A program made the translations under genes and the position numbers. Positions 6,807 through 17,026 of a stretch of 64,000 bases of DNA are shown here, piece by piece (positions within the stretch are counted from its first letter, which is position 1; the number at the start of each line of letters is the position of its first letter). The DNA comes from Persephonella atlantica (lineage in GTDB: Bacteria; Aquificota; Aquificia; Aquificales; Hydrogenothermaceae), in assembly GCF_016617615.1 (NCBI RefSeq), contig NZ_JAACYA010000001.1, forward strand, positions 682,001 through 746,000. Direction: 5' to 3'. A model generated the notes under the pieces. The model was not told where the DNA came from, searched no databases, and was given only the letters and a program-made list of their open reading frames with translations.

Positions 6807-9800
6807 ATGAAAAAAGAGACAATACCTCTGATTTATAAAAATATGTGTCCTAACTGCGGGGGAGACATAACCTCTGAGAGACTGTTTAAAGGTCTTGTAT
6901 GTGAAAACTGCCTGCCAGAAGAGATAGACAGGAAAGAACTGTGTGACTTTTTAGGATACGGCAGGTTCACAGATGTATGTCATCTATGGGATAGAGTCAG
7001 GGACTTTAAACAGTTTTTCAAAGAAATAATAAAAAACGACCTGTGGTCTATACAGGAAACATGGGCTACAAGGTTTTTTATGAACATCTCTTATGCTTTG
7101 CTGGCACCAACAGGTATAGGAAAAACAACATTTGGTCTTGTTTTATCAAAATACCTGAAGGAAAAAGAAAACAAAAAAGCATACCTGATTTTCCCAACAC
7201 AGATGCTTGTTAATCAGGCTCACGAAAGACTTGTATCTTTTGGTGTTCCAGAAGAGGAGATATTAGCCTACACATCAAAGTTTGCCAGCACAAAGAAAAG
7301 ACAGGAAGAGCTAAAAGAAAGAATAAAAAACAATGATTTTCAGATACTTTTAACAACAACTATGTTCCTATACAAGAACATAGACATCATCCCAAAGGGT
7401 GAATATGCACTTGTTTTTGTTGACGATGTGGACAGCATTCTAAAAACAGCAAAAAATATAGACAAAGTGCTGATGCTTTTAGGATTTTCTCAGGAAGATA
7501 TTGATTACACTCTAAAGTTTATAACATTTAAACAAAACCTGTTTAAAAAAGGACAGCCTTCAGAAGAAGATTTAGAAATTTACCAGCACTGGCAGTCAAA
7601 AATCCAGAAAATAACGCAGAAGAGGAAAGGAGTTCTTATAGTATCGTCAGCAACATCAAACCCCCGCTCAAAAAGGGTAAATCTGTTCAGAGAGCTTTTA
7701 GGTTTTGAGGTTGGAAGACCATCCCTCACATTGAGAAACATAGAAGACGTGTATGAAAAACCAGAAAATGTATGGGAAAGAAGCATAGAGGCTATAAAAC
7801 AGCTTGGAAAAGGCGGGCTTGCTTTCCTGTCTTCGTCAGAAACAGTAGAGACATTAGAAAAGTATGTGGAATTTTTAAACAAAAATGGGATAACTGCTGT
7901 TTCTTATCAGGATTTAATGGACAGGATAGATGATTTCAGGGAAGGAAAAATCCAGATTGCTGTAGGTTTTGCCAGCTATAGAAATCCACTGGCAAGGGGA
8001 ATAGACCTGCCTGACGTGATTAGATATGCTGTATTTGTAGGTGTTCCAAAACTTCAGTTTAACATCAGATTTGAAGAAGAGTTTTTACATCTATACTACT
8101 TCCTGCTTTCCCTAACACCATTTTTGGCAAGAAAAAAGCTTATTGACCCTGTCCAGATAAAACAGCTTTACGACTACATAAATTACCTGAAGATATACGC
8201 CTTTATTCCCCCTGAAAAGTTAGAGCCTGGAAAGTTAGAAAAGATGAGAAAGATACAGCTGTATGTTAGAGAGCTGATAGAAAAACCTGATATTTTTGCA
8301 GCTGTTCAGCAGTCTCCTGAGATAACACTGAAAAAAGAGGGAGACAGTTTTGTTCTGACTACAGCAGACGTTACAGGATACATTCAGGCATCAGGAAGAA
8401 CATCAAGACTATATGCTGGCGGTCTAACAAAAGGGCTTGCATATCTGCTCGTTGACGATGAAAAAGCATTTTACTCACTTCAGAAAAAGGTGCGGTGGTT
8501 CAGTGAAGATATACAGTTTAAAAGTGTAGACCAGATAAATATCAGTGAGATTTTAGAAGAGATTGACAGAGACAGGGAAAAAGTAAGAAAAGTTCTGTCA
8601 GGACAGATGATATCAGAGGAGAGACAGTCTTTCCTCACTACTGTTGTTGTTGTTGAATCCCCAAACAAAGCAAGAACAATAGCAAACTTTTTTGGAAAAC
8701 CACTCAGAAGAAAACTGAAAAATCTTGATGCCTATGAGATAGCAATTGGAGATAGATTTTTAACAATTGTTGCAAGCAAGGGACACGTTTTTGACCTGAA
8801 CAAAGAGGAAGAGTACTTTGGAGTAAAGAAAAACGGCTCCTTTATTCCTATTTTTGAACCGATTGATGAAGGAAAAAATCAGATTATACAGAGCATAAGA
8901 GAGTTAGATTTAGAAGTGAATGAGATATTTATAGCCACTGACCCTGACACAGAAGGGGAGAAGATAAGCTACGACCTATATCTGAACTCACTTCCGTATA
9001 ACTACAACATAAAAAGGGCAGAGTTTCACGAAGTTACCAAATGGGCATTCTTAAATGCTGTAAACAATCCAAGAGATTTTGATGTCAATCTTGTGAAAGC
9101 ACAGCTTGTCAGAAGAATAGCCGATAGATGGATAGGATTTACCATATCCCAGTATATACAGGAAAAACTCCACAGACACTGGCTGTCTGCAGGAAGGGTT
9201 CAGACACCTGTATTGGAGTGGATTATAGACAGGACTGACCAGGCAAAACAGAAGATAGCTATAATTCGTGTTGAGATAAATGGTTATCCGTTTGAGTTTC
9301 AGTTTGAAGATAAAAAGAAGGCAAAATGGTTTTATGACCATCTACAGTTTGTAATGATTGAAGAAAAAGAGAAAAAAGAGGAGCACCTGTTTGTAAAACC
9401 ATTCACCACAGATATTATGCTTTCAGAGGCAGCAAGAGAGCTGAGGTTTTCTCCTCAAGAAACTATGCAGCTTGCACAGGACTTGTTTGAAGCAGGTCTG
9501 ATAACATACCACAGGACAGACAGTTTCAGAGTTTCTGAAGCAGGAGTTTTTGTAGCCAGAGAATACATAACAGAAAACTTTGGAGAAGAGTATCTGAAAG
9601 TAAGAACATTCTCAGGAGCAGGAGGAGCCCACGAATGTATAAGACCAACAAAACCGATGGATGCTGATGACTTGAGGTCTACAATATTTACTATGAACAT
9701 TCAGGGAATAACAAACAGGCATATAAAACTGTACGACCTTATATTCAAAAGGTTTATTGCCTCACAGATGAGAGAAACAGTCGTTGAAAAAACGCTATTT

Positions 9801-10310
9801 GAGGTGAAGGCTTTTGATGAAAAGATTGAGGAAGAAATAAACACAAGAATTATACAGCACGGATACGACCTTATTTTACCTGTGAAAATATACACCATTC
9901 CTACAGGGAAAGTAGAAGTTGAAAACAGAAAATCCTACCACCTTAAGCCAAAACTGCCCTACTACACATTTGCTACAGTCATACAGGAGATGAAAGAGAA
10001 AGGTATAGGAAGACCCTCCACATATGCTGTTACCGTGCAGAAACTGTTAGACAGACATTACATTGTTGAAAGAAGGGGATACCTGTTCCCAACAAAGCTT
10101 GGAAGAGCAGTTATTTCCCTTATAAAGAAAAGGGAAGAGATATACAGATTTGTAAGTGAAAACTTCACAAAACAGTTAGAAGAGATTATGGACAGAGTAG
10201 AAAAAGGAGAAGCCGACTATCAGAAAGAGTTAGAGAAACTGTTTACACAGCTGAAAGAAAAAAGGCTGTTTTTCAAAGTGAGATTGGGAGAATATGCATA
10301 CGAGGAGTAG
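6807..10310 (+). CDS. rgy: Reverse gyrase
   Basis: A single 1167-residue polypeptide that introduces positive supercoils with ATP, the hallmark protein of hyperthermophiles. The N-terminal zinc finger has Cys14, Cys17, Cys32 and Cys35; the helicase-like part has Walker A APTGIGKT at 100-107 and the DDVD form of the Walker B motif at 206-209. A type IA topoisomerase module begins near residue 612 (VVVVESPNKARTI), with the toprim acidic motif DPDTEGE near 711 and the active-site Tyr901 in LITYHRTDS. The second zinc finger sometimes found in the topoisomerase linker is not obvious, a known variation. Start chosen for GGAGAGAGG upstream. The gene is intact and unfused; Aquificota are among the few bacteria that carry it. 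Confidence 0.97.
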   Translation: MKKETIPLIYKNMCPNCGGDITSERLFKGLVCENCLPEEIDRKELCDFLGYGRFTDVCHLWDRVRDFKQFFKEIIKNDLWSIQETWATRFFMNISYALLAPTGIGKTTFGLVLSKYLKEKENKKAYLIFPTQMLVNQAHERLVSFGVPEEEILAYTSKFASTKKRQEELKERIKNNDFQILLTTTMFLYKNIDIIPKGEYALVFVDDVDSILKTAKNIDKVLMLLGFSQEDIDYTLKFITFKQNLFKKGQPSEEDLEIYQHWQSKIQKITQKRKGVLIVSSATSNPRSKRVNLFRELLGFEVGRPSLTLRNIEDVYEKPENVWERSIEAIKQLGKGGLAFLSSSETVETLEKYVEFLNKNGITAVSYQDLMDRIDDFREGKIQIAVGFASYRNPLARGIDLPDVIRYAVFVGVPKLQFNIRFEEEFLHLYYFLLSLTPFLARKKLIDPVQIKQLYDYINYLKIYAFIPPEKLEPGKLEKMRKIQLYVRELIEKPDIFAAVQQSPEITLKKEGDSFVLTTADVTGYIQASGRTSRLYAGGLTKGLAYLLVDDEKAFYSLQKKVRWFSEDIQFKSVDQINISEILEEIDRDREKVRKVLSGQMISEERQSFLTTVVVVESPNKARTIANFFGKPLRRKLKNLDAYEIAIGDRFLTIVASKGHVFDLNKEEEYFGVKKNGSFIPIFEPIDEGKNQIIQSIRELDLEVNEIFIATDPDTEGEKISYDLYLNSLPYNYNIKRAEFHEVTKWAFLNAVNNPRDFDVNLVKAQLVRRIADRWIGFTISQYIQEKLHRHWLSAGRVQTPVLEWIIDRTDQAKQKIAIIRVEINGYPFEFQFEDKKKAKWFYDHLQFVMIEEKEKKEEHLFVKPFTTDIMLSEAARELRFSPQETMQLAQDLFEAGLITYHRTDSFRVSEAGVFVAREYITENFGEEYLKVRTFSGAGGAHECIRPTKPMDADDLRSTIFTMNIQGITNRHIKLYDLIFKRFIASQMRETVVEKTLFEVKAFDEKIEEEINTRIIQHGYDLILPVKIYTIPTGKVEVENRKSYHLKPKLPYYTFATVIQEMKEKGIGRPSTYAVTVQKLLDRHYIVERRGYLFPTKLGRAVISLIKKREEIYRFVSENFTKQLEEIMDRVEKGEADYQKELEKLFTQLKEKRLFFKVRLGEYAYEE

Positions 10311-10386
10311 AAATATGATTAATATCATTAACTATATTTATATAATACAGTAACGTTAAATCAAAATAAACTATCAGAGGGACTTT

Positions 10387-10722
10387 ATGCAGAAGATTTT
10401 TATTTTTATGATATTTGTGTTATCTACCTTTGTATACGCCAGATCAGAAATTGTGAAACCAGAATATGTGTGTATGGTTAACGACAGATTTATGGGTGTA
10501 GAACAGATTCCAGTTAAAGTAAACGAAAAGGTTTACTATGGATGCTGTAAAATGTGTATAGGTAGACTGCAAAATAATGAAAGTTTACGCTACGCAGTAG
10601 ATCCCATCTCAGGTAAAAAGGTAGATAAGGCAAAAGCGGTAATACTGAAACAAAAGGATGGCTCTGTGCTGTACTTTGAAAATGAATCTAATGCCAACCG
10701 GTTTATCAAAAACAATTACTGA
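10387..10722 (+). CDS. Secreted TRASH/YHS-like cysteine-motif protein
   Basis: A 111-residue exported protein with a signal peptide at 1-18 (Phe/Ile/Leu-rich, ending VYA). The mature part holds Cys29, then Cys53, Cys54 and Cys57 in YGCCKMCIGRL. The spacing C-x23-C-x3-C resembles the TRASH heavy-metal-binding knuckle and is followed by a YHS-like stretch, YAVDPISGKKVDKAKA, in which YHS domains bind metal. A periplasmic metal-binding or metal-handling role is therefore plausible; the metal cannot be told. It is monocistronic in appearance, with GAGGG ahead of the ATG, and its stop overlaps the stop of convergent gatB by 7 bases. Confidence 0.65.
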   Translation: MQKIFIFMIFVLSTFVYARSEIVKPEYVCMVNDRFMGVEQIPVKVNEKVYYGCCKMCIGRLQNNESLRYAVDPISGKKVDKAKAVILKQKDGSVLYFENESNANRFIKNNY

Positions 10723-12146
10723 TTCAAAAGCTCAGACAGGATTTTGTTTACTACTTTTGGATTTGCCTTTCCTCTTGTAGCTTTCATCACCTGACCAACA
10801 AAGAAACCTATCAGTTTTGTGTTTCCTGATTTATACTTTTCAACCTCTGCAGGATATTCAGATAATATTTTCTCCACAATCTTTCTTATTTCCCCTTCGT
10901 CAGACACCTGCTTCAGACCTTTCTCCTCTACTACCTGTTTAGGCTCTTTTCCTGTTTCAAATGTTTCCTCAAAAACCTCTTTTGCTATCTTTGTGGATAT
11001 TGCTCCGCTATCTATAAGCTCAACAATCTGAGCAATATGCTCAGGTTTAACTGGACTTTCTGATATCTCTATTCCAGCTTCATTCAGTTTCCCTAAAAGC
11101 TCGTTTATTATCCAGTTTGCAATAGATTTTGGATTTTTCGGATAATGTTTAACTGACAGCTCAAAAAATTCAGCCCTGTCTTTGTCTGCAACTAACACCT
11201 CTGCATCGTACTCTGTTAAACCAAGCTCCTTTACATACCTCTTTTCTTTTTCATCAGGAAGCTCTGGGAGAGAATCTTTTATCTGCTGTATAAAATCTGA
11301 TGTAATTCTTACAGGTATCAGGTCAGGGTCAGGGAAATATCTGTAGTCGTGGGCTTCTTCCTTTGTTCTCATTGTGAAGGTCTTACCTGTCTTCTCATCA
11401 AACAGTCTTGTTTCCTGAACTATATCTCCTCCCTTTTTCAGTATCTTTGTCTGTCTTTCTATCTCATACTCTATTGCCTTCTGGACAAAACGGAAGGAGT
11501 TTATATTTTTTATCTCAACCTTTGTTCCAAATGTTTCTTCCCCCTTTGGTCTGAGGGATATATTCACGTCGCATCTGAGCTGTCCTTTTTCCATGTCAGC
11601 ATCAGAAACACCTATATACCTCATAATGTTTCTCAGCTTTTCAAGATAAAGCCTTGCGCCAACAGCAGACCTTATATCTGGTTCTGAAACTATCTCCATT
11701 AGAGGCGTTCCCGCCCTGTTCAGGTCAACGTAAGAGTATCCCCCTTCGTGTATCGTCTTTCCTGCATCTTCTTCCATATGCAGTCTATGTATCCTTATCC
11801 TTTCAACTTTTCCATCTACTTTTATATCAATATATCCGTCAGTAGCCAGAGGTTTGTCATACTGGGATATCTGGTAACCCTTTGGAAGGTCTGGATAAAA
11901 GTAATTTTTACGGGCAAAGACAGAAAGATTGTGAACTTTGCAGTTGAGTGCCAATGATGCCTTTATCGCATACTCAAGGGCTTTTCTGTTTAAGACCGGT
12001 AAACTTCCGGGCATTCCAAGACATACAGGACATACATTGCTGTTAGGCTCTGCTCCAAACTCTACCCTGCAACTGCAGAAACATTTTGTTTTTGTGGACA
12101 TCTGAACATGCACTTCCAGTCCAATAACAGGTTCAAACTCTCCCAT
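10716..12146 (-). CDS. gatB: Asp/Glu-tRNA amidotransferase subunit B
   Basis: The 476-residue GatB subunit of the GatCAB complex, which amidates Glu-tRNA(Gln) and often Asp-tRNA(Asn). The family start GLEVHVQMSTKTKCFCSC (residues 9-26) is present with the CPVCLGMPG zinc-site partner, then the cradle domain with HRLHMEEDAGK and NRAGTPLMEIVSEPD, and the C-terminal helical plus YqeY-like tail domain that grips tRNA. Length and order are normal. gatA and gatC are not in the window, so the operon is dispersed, as is common in Aquificota. The divergent gap to ahcY (12147-12265) holds both promoters. Confidence 0.95.
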   Translation of the reverse strand: MGEFEPVIGLEVHVQMSTKTKCFCSCRVEFGAEPNSNVCPVCLGMPGSLPVLNRKALEYAIKASLALNCKVHNLSVFARKNYFYPDLPKGYQISQYDKPLATDGYIDIKVDGKVERIRIHRLHMEEDAGKTIHEGGYSYVDLNRAGTPLMEIVSEPDIRSAVGARLYLEKLRNIMRYIGVSDADMEKGQLRCDVNISLRPKGEETFGTKVEIKNINSFRFVQKAIEYEIERQTKILKKGGDIVQETRLFDEKTGKTFTMRTKEEAHDYRYFPDPDLIPVRITSDFIQQIKDSLPELPDEKEKRYVKELGLTEYDAEVLVADKDRAEFFELSVKHYPKNPKSIANWIINELLGKLNEAGIEISESPVKPEHIAQIVELIDSGAISTKIAKEVFEETFETGKEPKQVVEEKGLKQVSDEGEIRKIVEKILSEYPAEVEKYKSGNTKLIGFFVGQVMKATRGKANPKVVNKILSELLNQ

Positions 12147-12229
12147 CTTCCTCTCCGAGCTATTTATAACTGAATTATTAGATTATCAGAAATAAAGGCT
12201 GATGTGAAGAATATTAATGCTTATAGTAG

Positions 12230-12235
12230 TATAAT
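12230..12235 (+). promoter_or_regulatory. Candidate -10 box upstream of ahcY
   Basis: A perfect TATAAT at 12230-12235 lies 31 bases ahead of the ahcY ATG (12266). No convincing -35 box is found at 16-18 bases upstream, so the assignment rests on the -10 alone. The AAGGAG ribosome binding site follows at 12254-12259. Confidence 0.35.
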
Positions 12236-12265
12236 AGTTTCTAAAAATACTACAAGGAGAAATGA

Positions 12266-13522
<1,257 letters not shown>

Positions 13523-13545
13523 TACAAACCATTAGGAGGATAAAT

Positions 13546-13770
13546 ATGACAAGGGAAGAAGCTATCAAAATCCTGTTAGAAACAGATGAAGAGTTTAAAA
13601 AATGGCATGATGAGAGACAGGAGCTGAAATGGAAAATACAGAAGCTGGAAAAACATTATCCCCCTGACCCAGAATTAGAAGCAGAAGAAGAGAGAATGAA
13701 AAGAAGAAAACTGTATTTAAAAGATTTAATGGAACAGAGAATAAAAGAGTTTTTACAAAAAAATTCCTAA
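13546..13770 (+). CDS. YdcH/DUF465-like small coiled-coil protein
   Basis: A 74-residue, highly charged helical protein. The pattern is helix 1 with ILLETDEEFKKWHDERQELK, a short turn PPDPELEAEEERMK and helix 2 with KLYLKDLMEQRIKEFL, which fits the DUF465/YdcH family (two antiparallel helices, with the typical FxxLxxxHxxL heptads). Function of the family is unknown. GGAGGA precedes the ATG with a normal spacer. It lies 23 bp after ahcY and 12 bp before ilvD, so it is part of the operon. Confidence 0.7.
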   Translation: MTREEAIKILLETDEEFKKWHDERQELKWKIQKLEKHYPPDPELEAEEERMKRRKLYLKDLMEQRIKEFLQKNS

Positions 13771-13782
13771 AAGAGGTAATAG

Positions 13783-15456
13783 ATGAGAAGTGATATTGTG
13801 AAAAAAGGCTTTGAGAGAGCTCCTCATAGAAGTCTGCTCAGAGCCTGCGGTCTGTCAGAAGAAGATTTCAATAAGCCGTTTATAGGTATTGCAAACTCTT
13901 ACATAGATATAATACCGGGACATGTTCATCTGAGAGAGTTTGCCCAGATAGTAAAAGACGCAGTGAGAGAAGCAGGAGGCGTTCCATTTGAATTTAACGT
14001 TATAGGTGTTGACGACGGCATTGCTATGGGACATTCAGGAATGCATTACTCCCTCCCAAGCAGAGAAATAATTGCTGACGCAATAGAAACGGTCGTTGAA
14101 GCCCACAAGTTAGATGCTTTAGTCTGCATCCCGAACTGTGACAAAATTGTTCCCGGTATGATGATGGCAGCTGCAAGACTGAACATACCTGTCATATTTG
14201 TCAGCGGTGGTCCTATGGCAGCTGGACACCTTCCAGATGGAACACCTATTGACCTTTCAACAGCATTTGAAGCTGTTGGAGCTGTTGCACAGGGAAAGAT
14301 GAGCAAAGAGGAGCTAAAACTGATAGAAGAAAATGCCTGTCCTTCCTGCGGCTCATGTTCAGGAATGTTTACAGCTAACTCTATGAACTGCCTTTCTGAA
14401 GCCTTGGGAATAGCCCTTCCGGGAAATGGCTCAATCCTTGCGACAGACCCAAGGAGACAGGAATTAGCAAAAAAAGCTGGCAGACAGATTATAAAGCTCG
14501 TAGAAGCTGACCTGAAATTCAGAGATATTGTAAACGAGAAAACCATTGAAAATGCATTTACTTTAGATATAGCTATGGGTGGCTCTTCTAATACAGTCCT
14601 TCATCTTTTAGCTATTGCTTATGAAGCAGGCATTGACTTTCCTGTTGAAAAAATAGACGAGATTTCAAGAAGAACACCAACACTCTGTAAGCTTGCTCCG
14701 GCATCCAACTACCACATGGAAGATTTAGATAGGGCAGGGGGTATATCTGCCATACTGAAAGAACTGGCAAAAAAAGGACTGCTGCACCTTGACAGACCTA
14801 CAGTATCTCTGAAAACATTAGGAGAAGTTATAGAAGAAGCAGAGATAAAGGACAAAAACGTTATAAGGCCAATAACAGACCCTTACAGTGAAACAGGAGG
14901 ACTTGCTATTTTATTTGGAAATATAGCTCCTGATGGTGCTGTTGTAAAAGCAGCAGCTGTTGACCCACAGATGCAGGTATTTAAAGGAACAGCCGTATGC
15001 TTTAACAGTGAGGAAGAAGCTATATCAGGAATATTTGGTGGAAAGGTAAAAGAAGGAAATGTTGTTGTTATAAGATATGAAGGACCAAAAGGCTCTCCCG
15101 GAATGAGAGAAATGCTCTCACCAACGTCTGCAATAATGGGTATGGGACTGGGAGATAAAGTTTCACTGATTACAGACGGCAGATTTTCTGGAGCAACAAG
15201 GGGAGCATGTATTGGACATATATCTCCAGAAGCAGCAGCAGGAGGTCCTATCGGAATAATAAAAGACGGAGATGAGATACTCATAGACATTCCAAACAGA
15301 AAGATAGAGCTTCTTATCTCTGAAGAAGAATTTAAAAAGAGAATGAAAGGGTTTAAACCAAAACAGAAAGAGATTAAAAGCAGATGGCTCAGGAGATATG
15401 CAAAACACGTAACATCTGCCAACAAAGGGGCTATTTTAGAAGATGAATGTCTTTAG
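13783..15456 (+). CDS. ilvD: Dihydroxy-acid dehydratase
   Basis: The 557-residue Fe-S enzyme dehydrates 2,3-dihydroxy-isovalerate and -methylvalerate to the keto acids of valine and isoleucine synthesis; the former also leads to leucine and pantothenate. Cluster ligands are visible as Cys119 within CIPNCDK (115-121) and the CPSCGSC block near 186-192. The position that carries an extra Cys in the [2Fe-2S] type has IIPGHVHL here, like the oxygen-sensitive E. coli [4Fe-4S] type. The magnesium-binding [12 protein letters not shown] stretch is at about 76-87. Length is normal. It sits between the YdcH-like gene and metK without gaps larger than 12 bp. Confidence 0.95.
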   Translation: MRSDIVKKGFERAPHRSLLRACGLSEEDFNKPFIGIANSYIDIIPGHVHLREFAQIVKDAVREAGGVPFEFNVIGVDDGIAMGHSGMHYSLPSREIIADAIETVVEAHKLDALVCIPNCDKIVPGMMMAAARLNIPVIFVSGGPMAAGHLPDGTPIDLSTAFEAVGAVAQGKMSKEELKLIEENACPSCGSCSGMFTANSMNCLSEALGIALPGNGSILATDPRRQELAKKAGRQIIKLVEADLKFRDIVNEKTIENAFTLDIAMGGSSNTVLHLLAIAYEAGIDFPVEKIDEISRRTPTLCKLAPASNYHMEDLDRAGGISAILKELAKKGLLHLDRPTVSLKTLGEVIEEAEIKDKNVIRPITDPYSETGGLAILFGNIAPDGAVVKAAAVDPQMQVFKGTAVCFNSEEEAISGIFGGKVKEGNVVVIRYEGPKGSPGMREMLSPTSAIMGMGLGDKVSLITDGRFSGATRGACIGHISPEAAAGGPIGIIKDGDEILIDIPNRKIELLISEEEFKKRMKGFKPKQKEIKSRWLRRYAKHVTSANKGAILEDECL

Positions 15457-15465
15457 AGGATTAAG

Positions 15466-16599
15466 ATGAAAGTCATAAAAAGCGCAGAAGCAGTATGTCA
15501 GGGTCATCCTGACAAAACTGCTGACATAATAGCTGATGCCATATTAGACGAACTTATTATGAAAGACCCTTACACAAAGGCATCCATTGAGGTTCTAATA
15601 ACAACAGGTCTTGTTCATGTTTCTGGAGAGCTTTCAACAGATGCTTATGTTGACATACCTAACATTGCCAGGTCAGCACTTATAGAAATAGGATACACAA
15701 AGCCCGAATACGGATTTGACGGTTATACAGCAGGTGTTATATCAACGATAAGCGATCAGAGTCCAGAGATTGCTTTGGGAGTTCCACTTGAAGGGGCTGG
15801 AGATACATGTATCGTTGTAGGTTATGCCACATCAGAAACAGAAAATCTTATGCCTCTTCCGTGCAACATAGCAAATAGAATAACACAGAGTATAGACCAG
15901 CTAAGAAAGGATGATATTGTTCCATTTTTTAGACCAGATGGTAAAGCTGTTGTTGTTGTAGAGTATGAAAATGGGAAACCTGTTCGTATAGACTCTGTTA
16001 CTGTTCTTGTTCAGCATGAACCTTATGTTTCAGAGTTAGAGCTGAAAAATGCTGTTATTGAAAAGGTAATAAAGGAGGCAGTCCCAGAGGAGTTTATAGA
16101 CAGAAACACTAACATAGTTATAAATCCTATAGGCAGGTTTATTATTGGAGGACCAATGGCAGATACAGGGCTTACAGGAAGAAAGACAATAGCAGATGCT
16201 TATGGAACAGCTGCAGCATCAGGAGGCAGTGCATTCTCCGGCAAAGACCCAACAAAGATAGACAGGTCTGCTTCATATATGGCACGATATATAGCAAAAC
16301 ATATTGTTGCATCAGGTATTGCAGATGAGTGTAATGTGGAGATGGTTTATGTTATAGGAGGAGAATATCCTGTATCATTTAACATCAAGACAAATACAGA
16401 CCTTGACAGTGAAAAACTAAACAGAAAAATTAAAGATATATTTGATTTATCTCCTGTTGGAATAATAGAAAAGTTAAAACTGAGAAATCCCATATACAAA
16501 GAAACAGCCATTTATGGACATTTTGGCAGAGTAGGGGAGCATACAACATGGGAAGAGATAGATAAAAATATTCTGGAGGAATTGAGGGATGCTTTCTGA
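15466..16599 (+). CDS. metK: S-adenosylmethionine synthetase
   Basis: The 377-residue enzyme makes SAM from methionine and ATP. Family landmarks: GHPDKTADIIADA at about 13-25 (ATP/Mg site), ISDQSPEIALGV near 97, GAGDTCIVVGYA, GGPMADTGLTGRKTIADAYG near 225-244 and GGSAFSGKDPTKIDRS near 248-263. It is a little shorter than E. coli MetK (384). It has AGAGGA ahead of the start. SAM from this enzyme supplies methylation (recycled by ahcY) and, after decarboxylation, the aminopropyl groups used by speE and bpsA elsewhere in the window. Its end overlaps the next gene by 11 bases. Confidence 0.95.
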   Translation: MKVIKSAEAVCQGHPDKTADIIADAILDELIMKDPYTKASIEVLITTGLVHVSGELSTDAYVDIPNIARSALIEIGYTKPEYGFDGYTAGVISTISDQSPEIALGVPLEGAGDTCIVVGYATSETENLMPLPCNIANRITQSIDQLRKDDIVPFFRPDGKAVVVVEYENGKPVRIDSVTVLVQHEPYVSELELKNAVIEKVIKEAVPEEFIDRNTNIVINPIGRFIIGGPMADTGLTGRKTIADAYGTAAASGGSAFSGKDPTKIDRSASYMARYIAKHIVASGIADECNVEMVYVIGGEYPVSFNIKTNTDLDSEKLNRKIKDIFDLSPVGIIEKLKLRNPIYKETAIYGHFGRVGEHTTWEEIDKNILEELRDAF

Positions 16600-17026
16600 A
16601 GAACATATATATGATTTTGAAGTTTTCAAGGCCCTTGTAGAGTTAGAGATAAGAAGGATAGAAAGATACAGGAAGGAATCAACATTTTCTATTGCATTTC
16701 TGTATGCTCCTGAGCTTGCAACAAAGATAAAGGAAAATAAAGAGAGTTTGAAAGAAGTTGATGTTGCCTTTATCATTAAGGACAACTTAAGGGCTGTTGA
16801 TGTTATATCCCCTGTAGAGGAAGATTTTGTTTTTTTATTTTTTCCCGAAACAGAGAAAAAAATGGCACAAAGGGTTATAGAAAGACTGAAAAAAGTTCTA
16901 AGTGATAAAAATATTATTGAAGGTGTTGCAAGCTACCCCGAAGATGGAAAAGACAAGCATACCCTCTTTGCAAAACTGGTTGAGATAATGAATGAAAAGT
17001 TGGTGCCTGTTATAGAGTTAGATTAA
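16589..17026 (+). CDS. Degenerate GGDEF-like domain protein
   Basis: The 145-residue product has the outline of a diguanylate-cyclase fold: an entry helix FKALVELEIRRIERYRKE followed by a strand FSIAFLYAPEL, a middle helix-strand region (IIKDNLRAVDVISPVEEDFVFLFFPET) where the RxxDxxxRxGGDEF block would be, and a C-terminal GVASYPEDG strand typical of GGDEF domains. The GGDEF signature itself is replaced by VEEDF, so it is unlikely to make c-di-GMP; a receptor or structural role is possible. It overlaps metK by 11 bases (translational coupling) and its stop overlaps the stop of the convergent flavoprotein by 4 bases. Role is unknown. Confidence 0.6.
   Translation: MLSEEHIYDFEVFKALVELEIRRIERYRKESTFSIAFLYAPELATKIKENKESLKEVDVAFIIKDNLRAVDVISPVEEDFVFLFFPETEKKMAQRVIERLKKVLSDKNIIEGVASYPEDGKDKHTLFAKLVEIMNEKLVPVIELD

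Noticed and set aside
15450-15470. SAM riboswitch ahead of metK
   Set aside because: ilvD and metK are 9 bp apart, leaving no room for an aptamer; the ahcY leader is also too short and shows no such fold.
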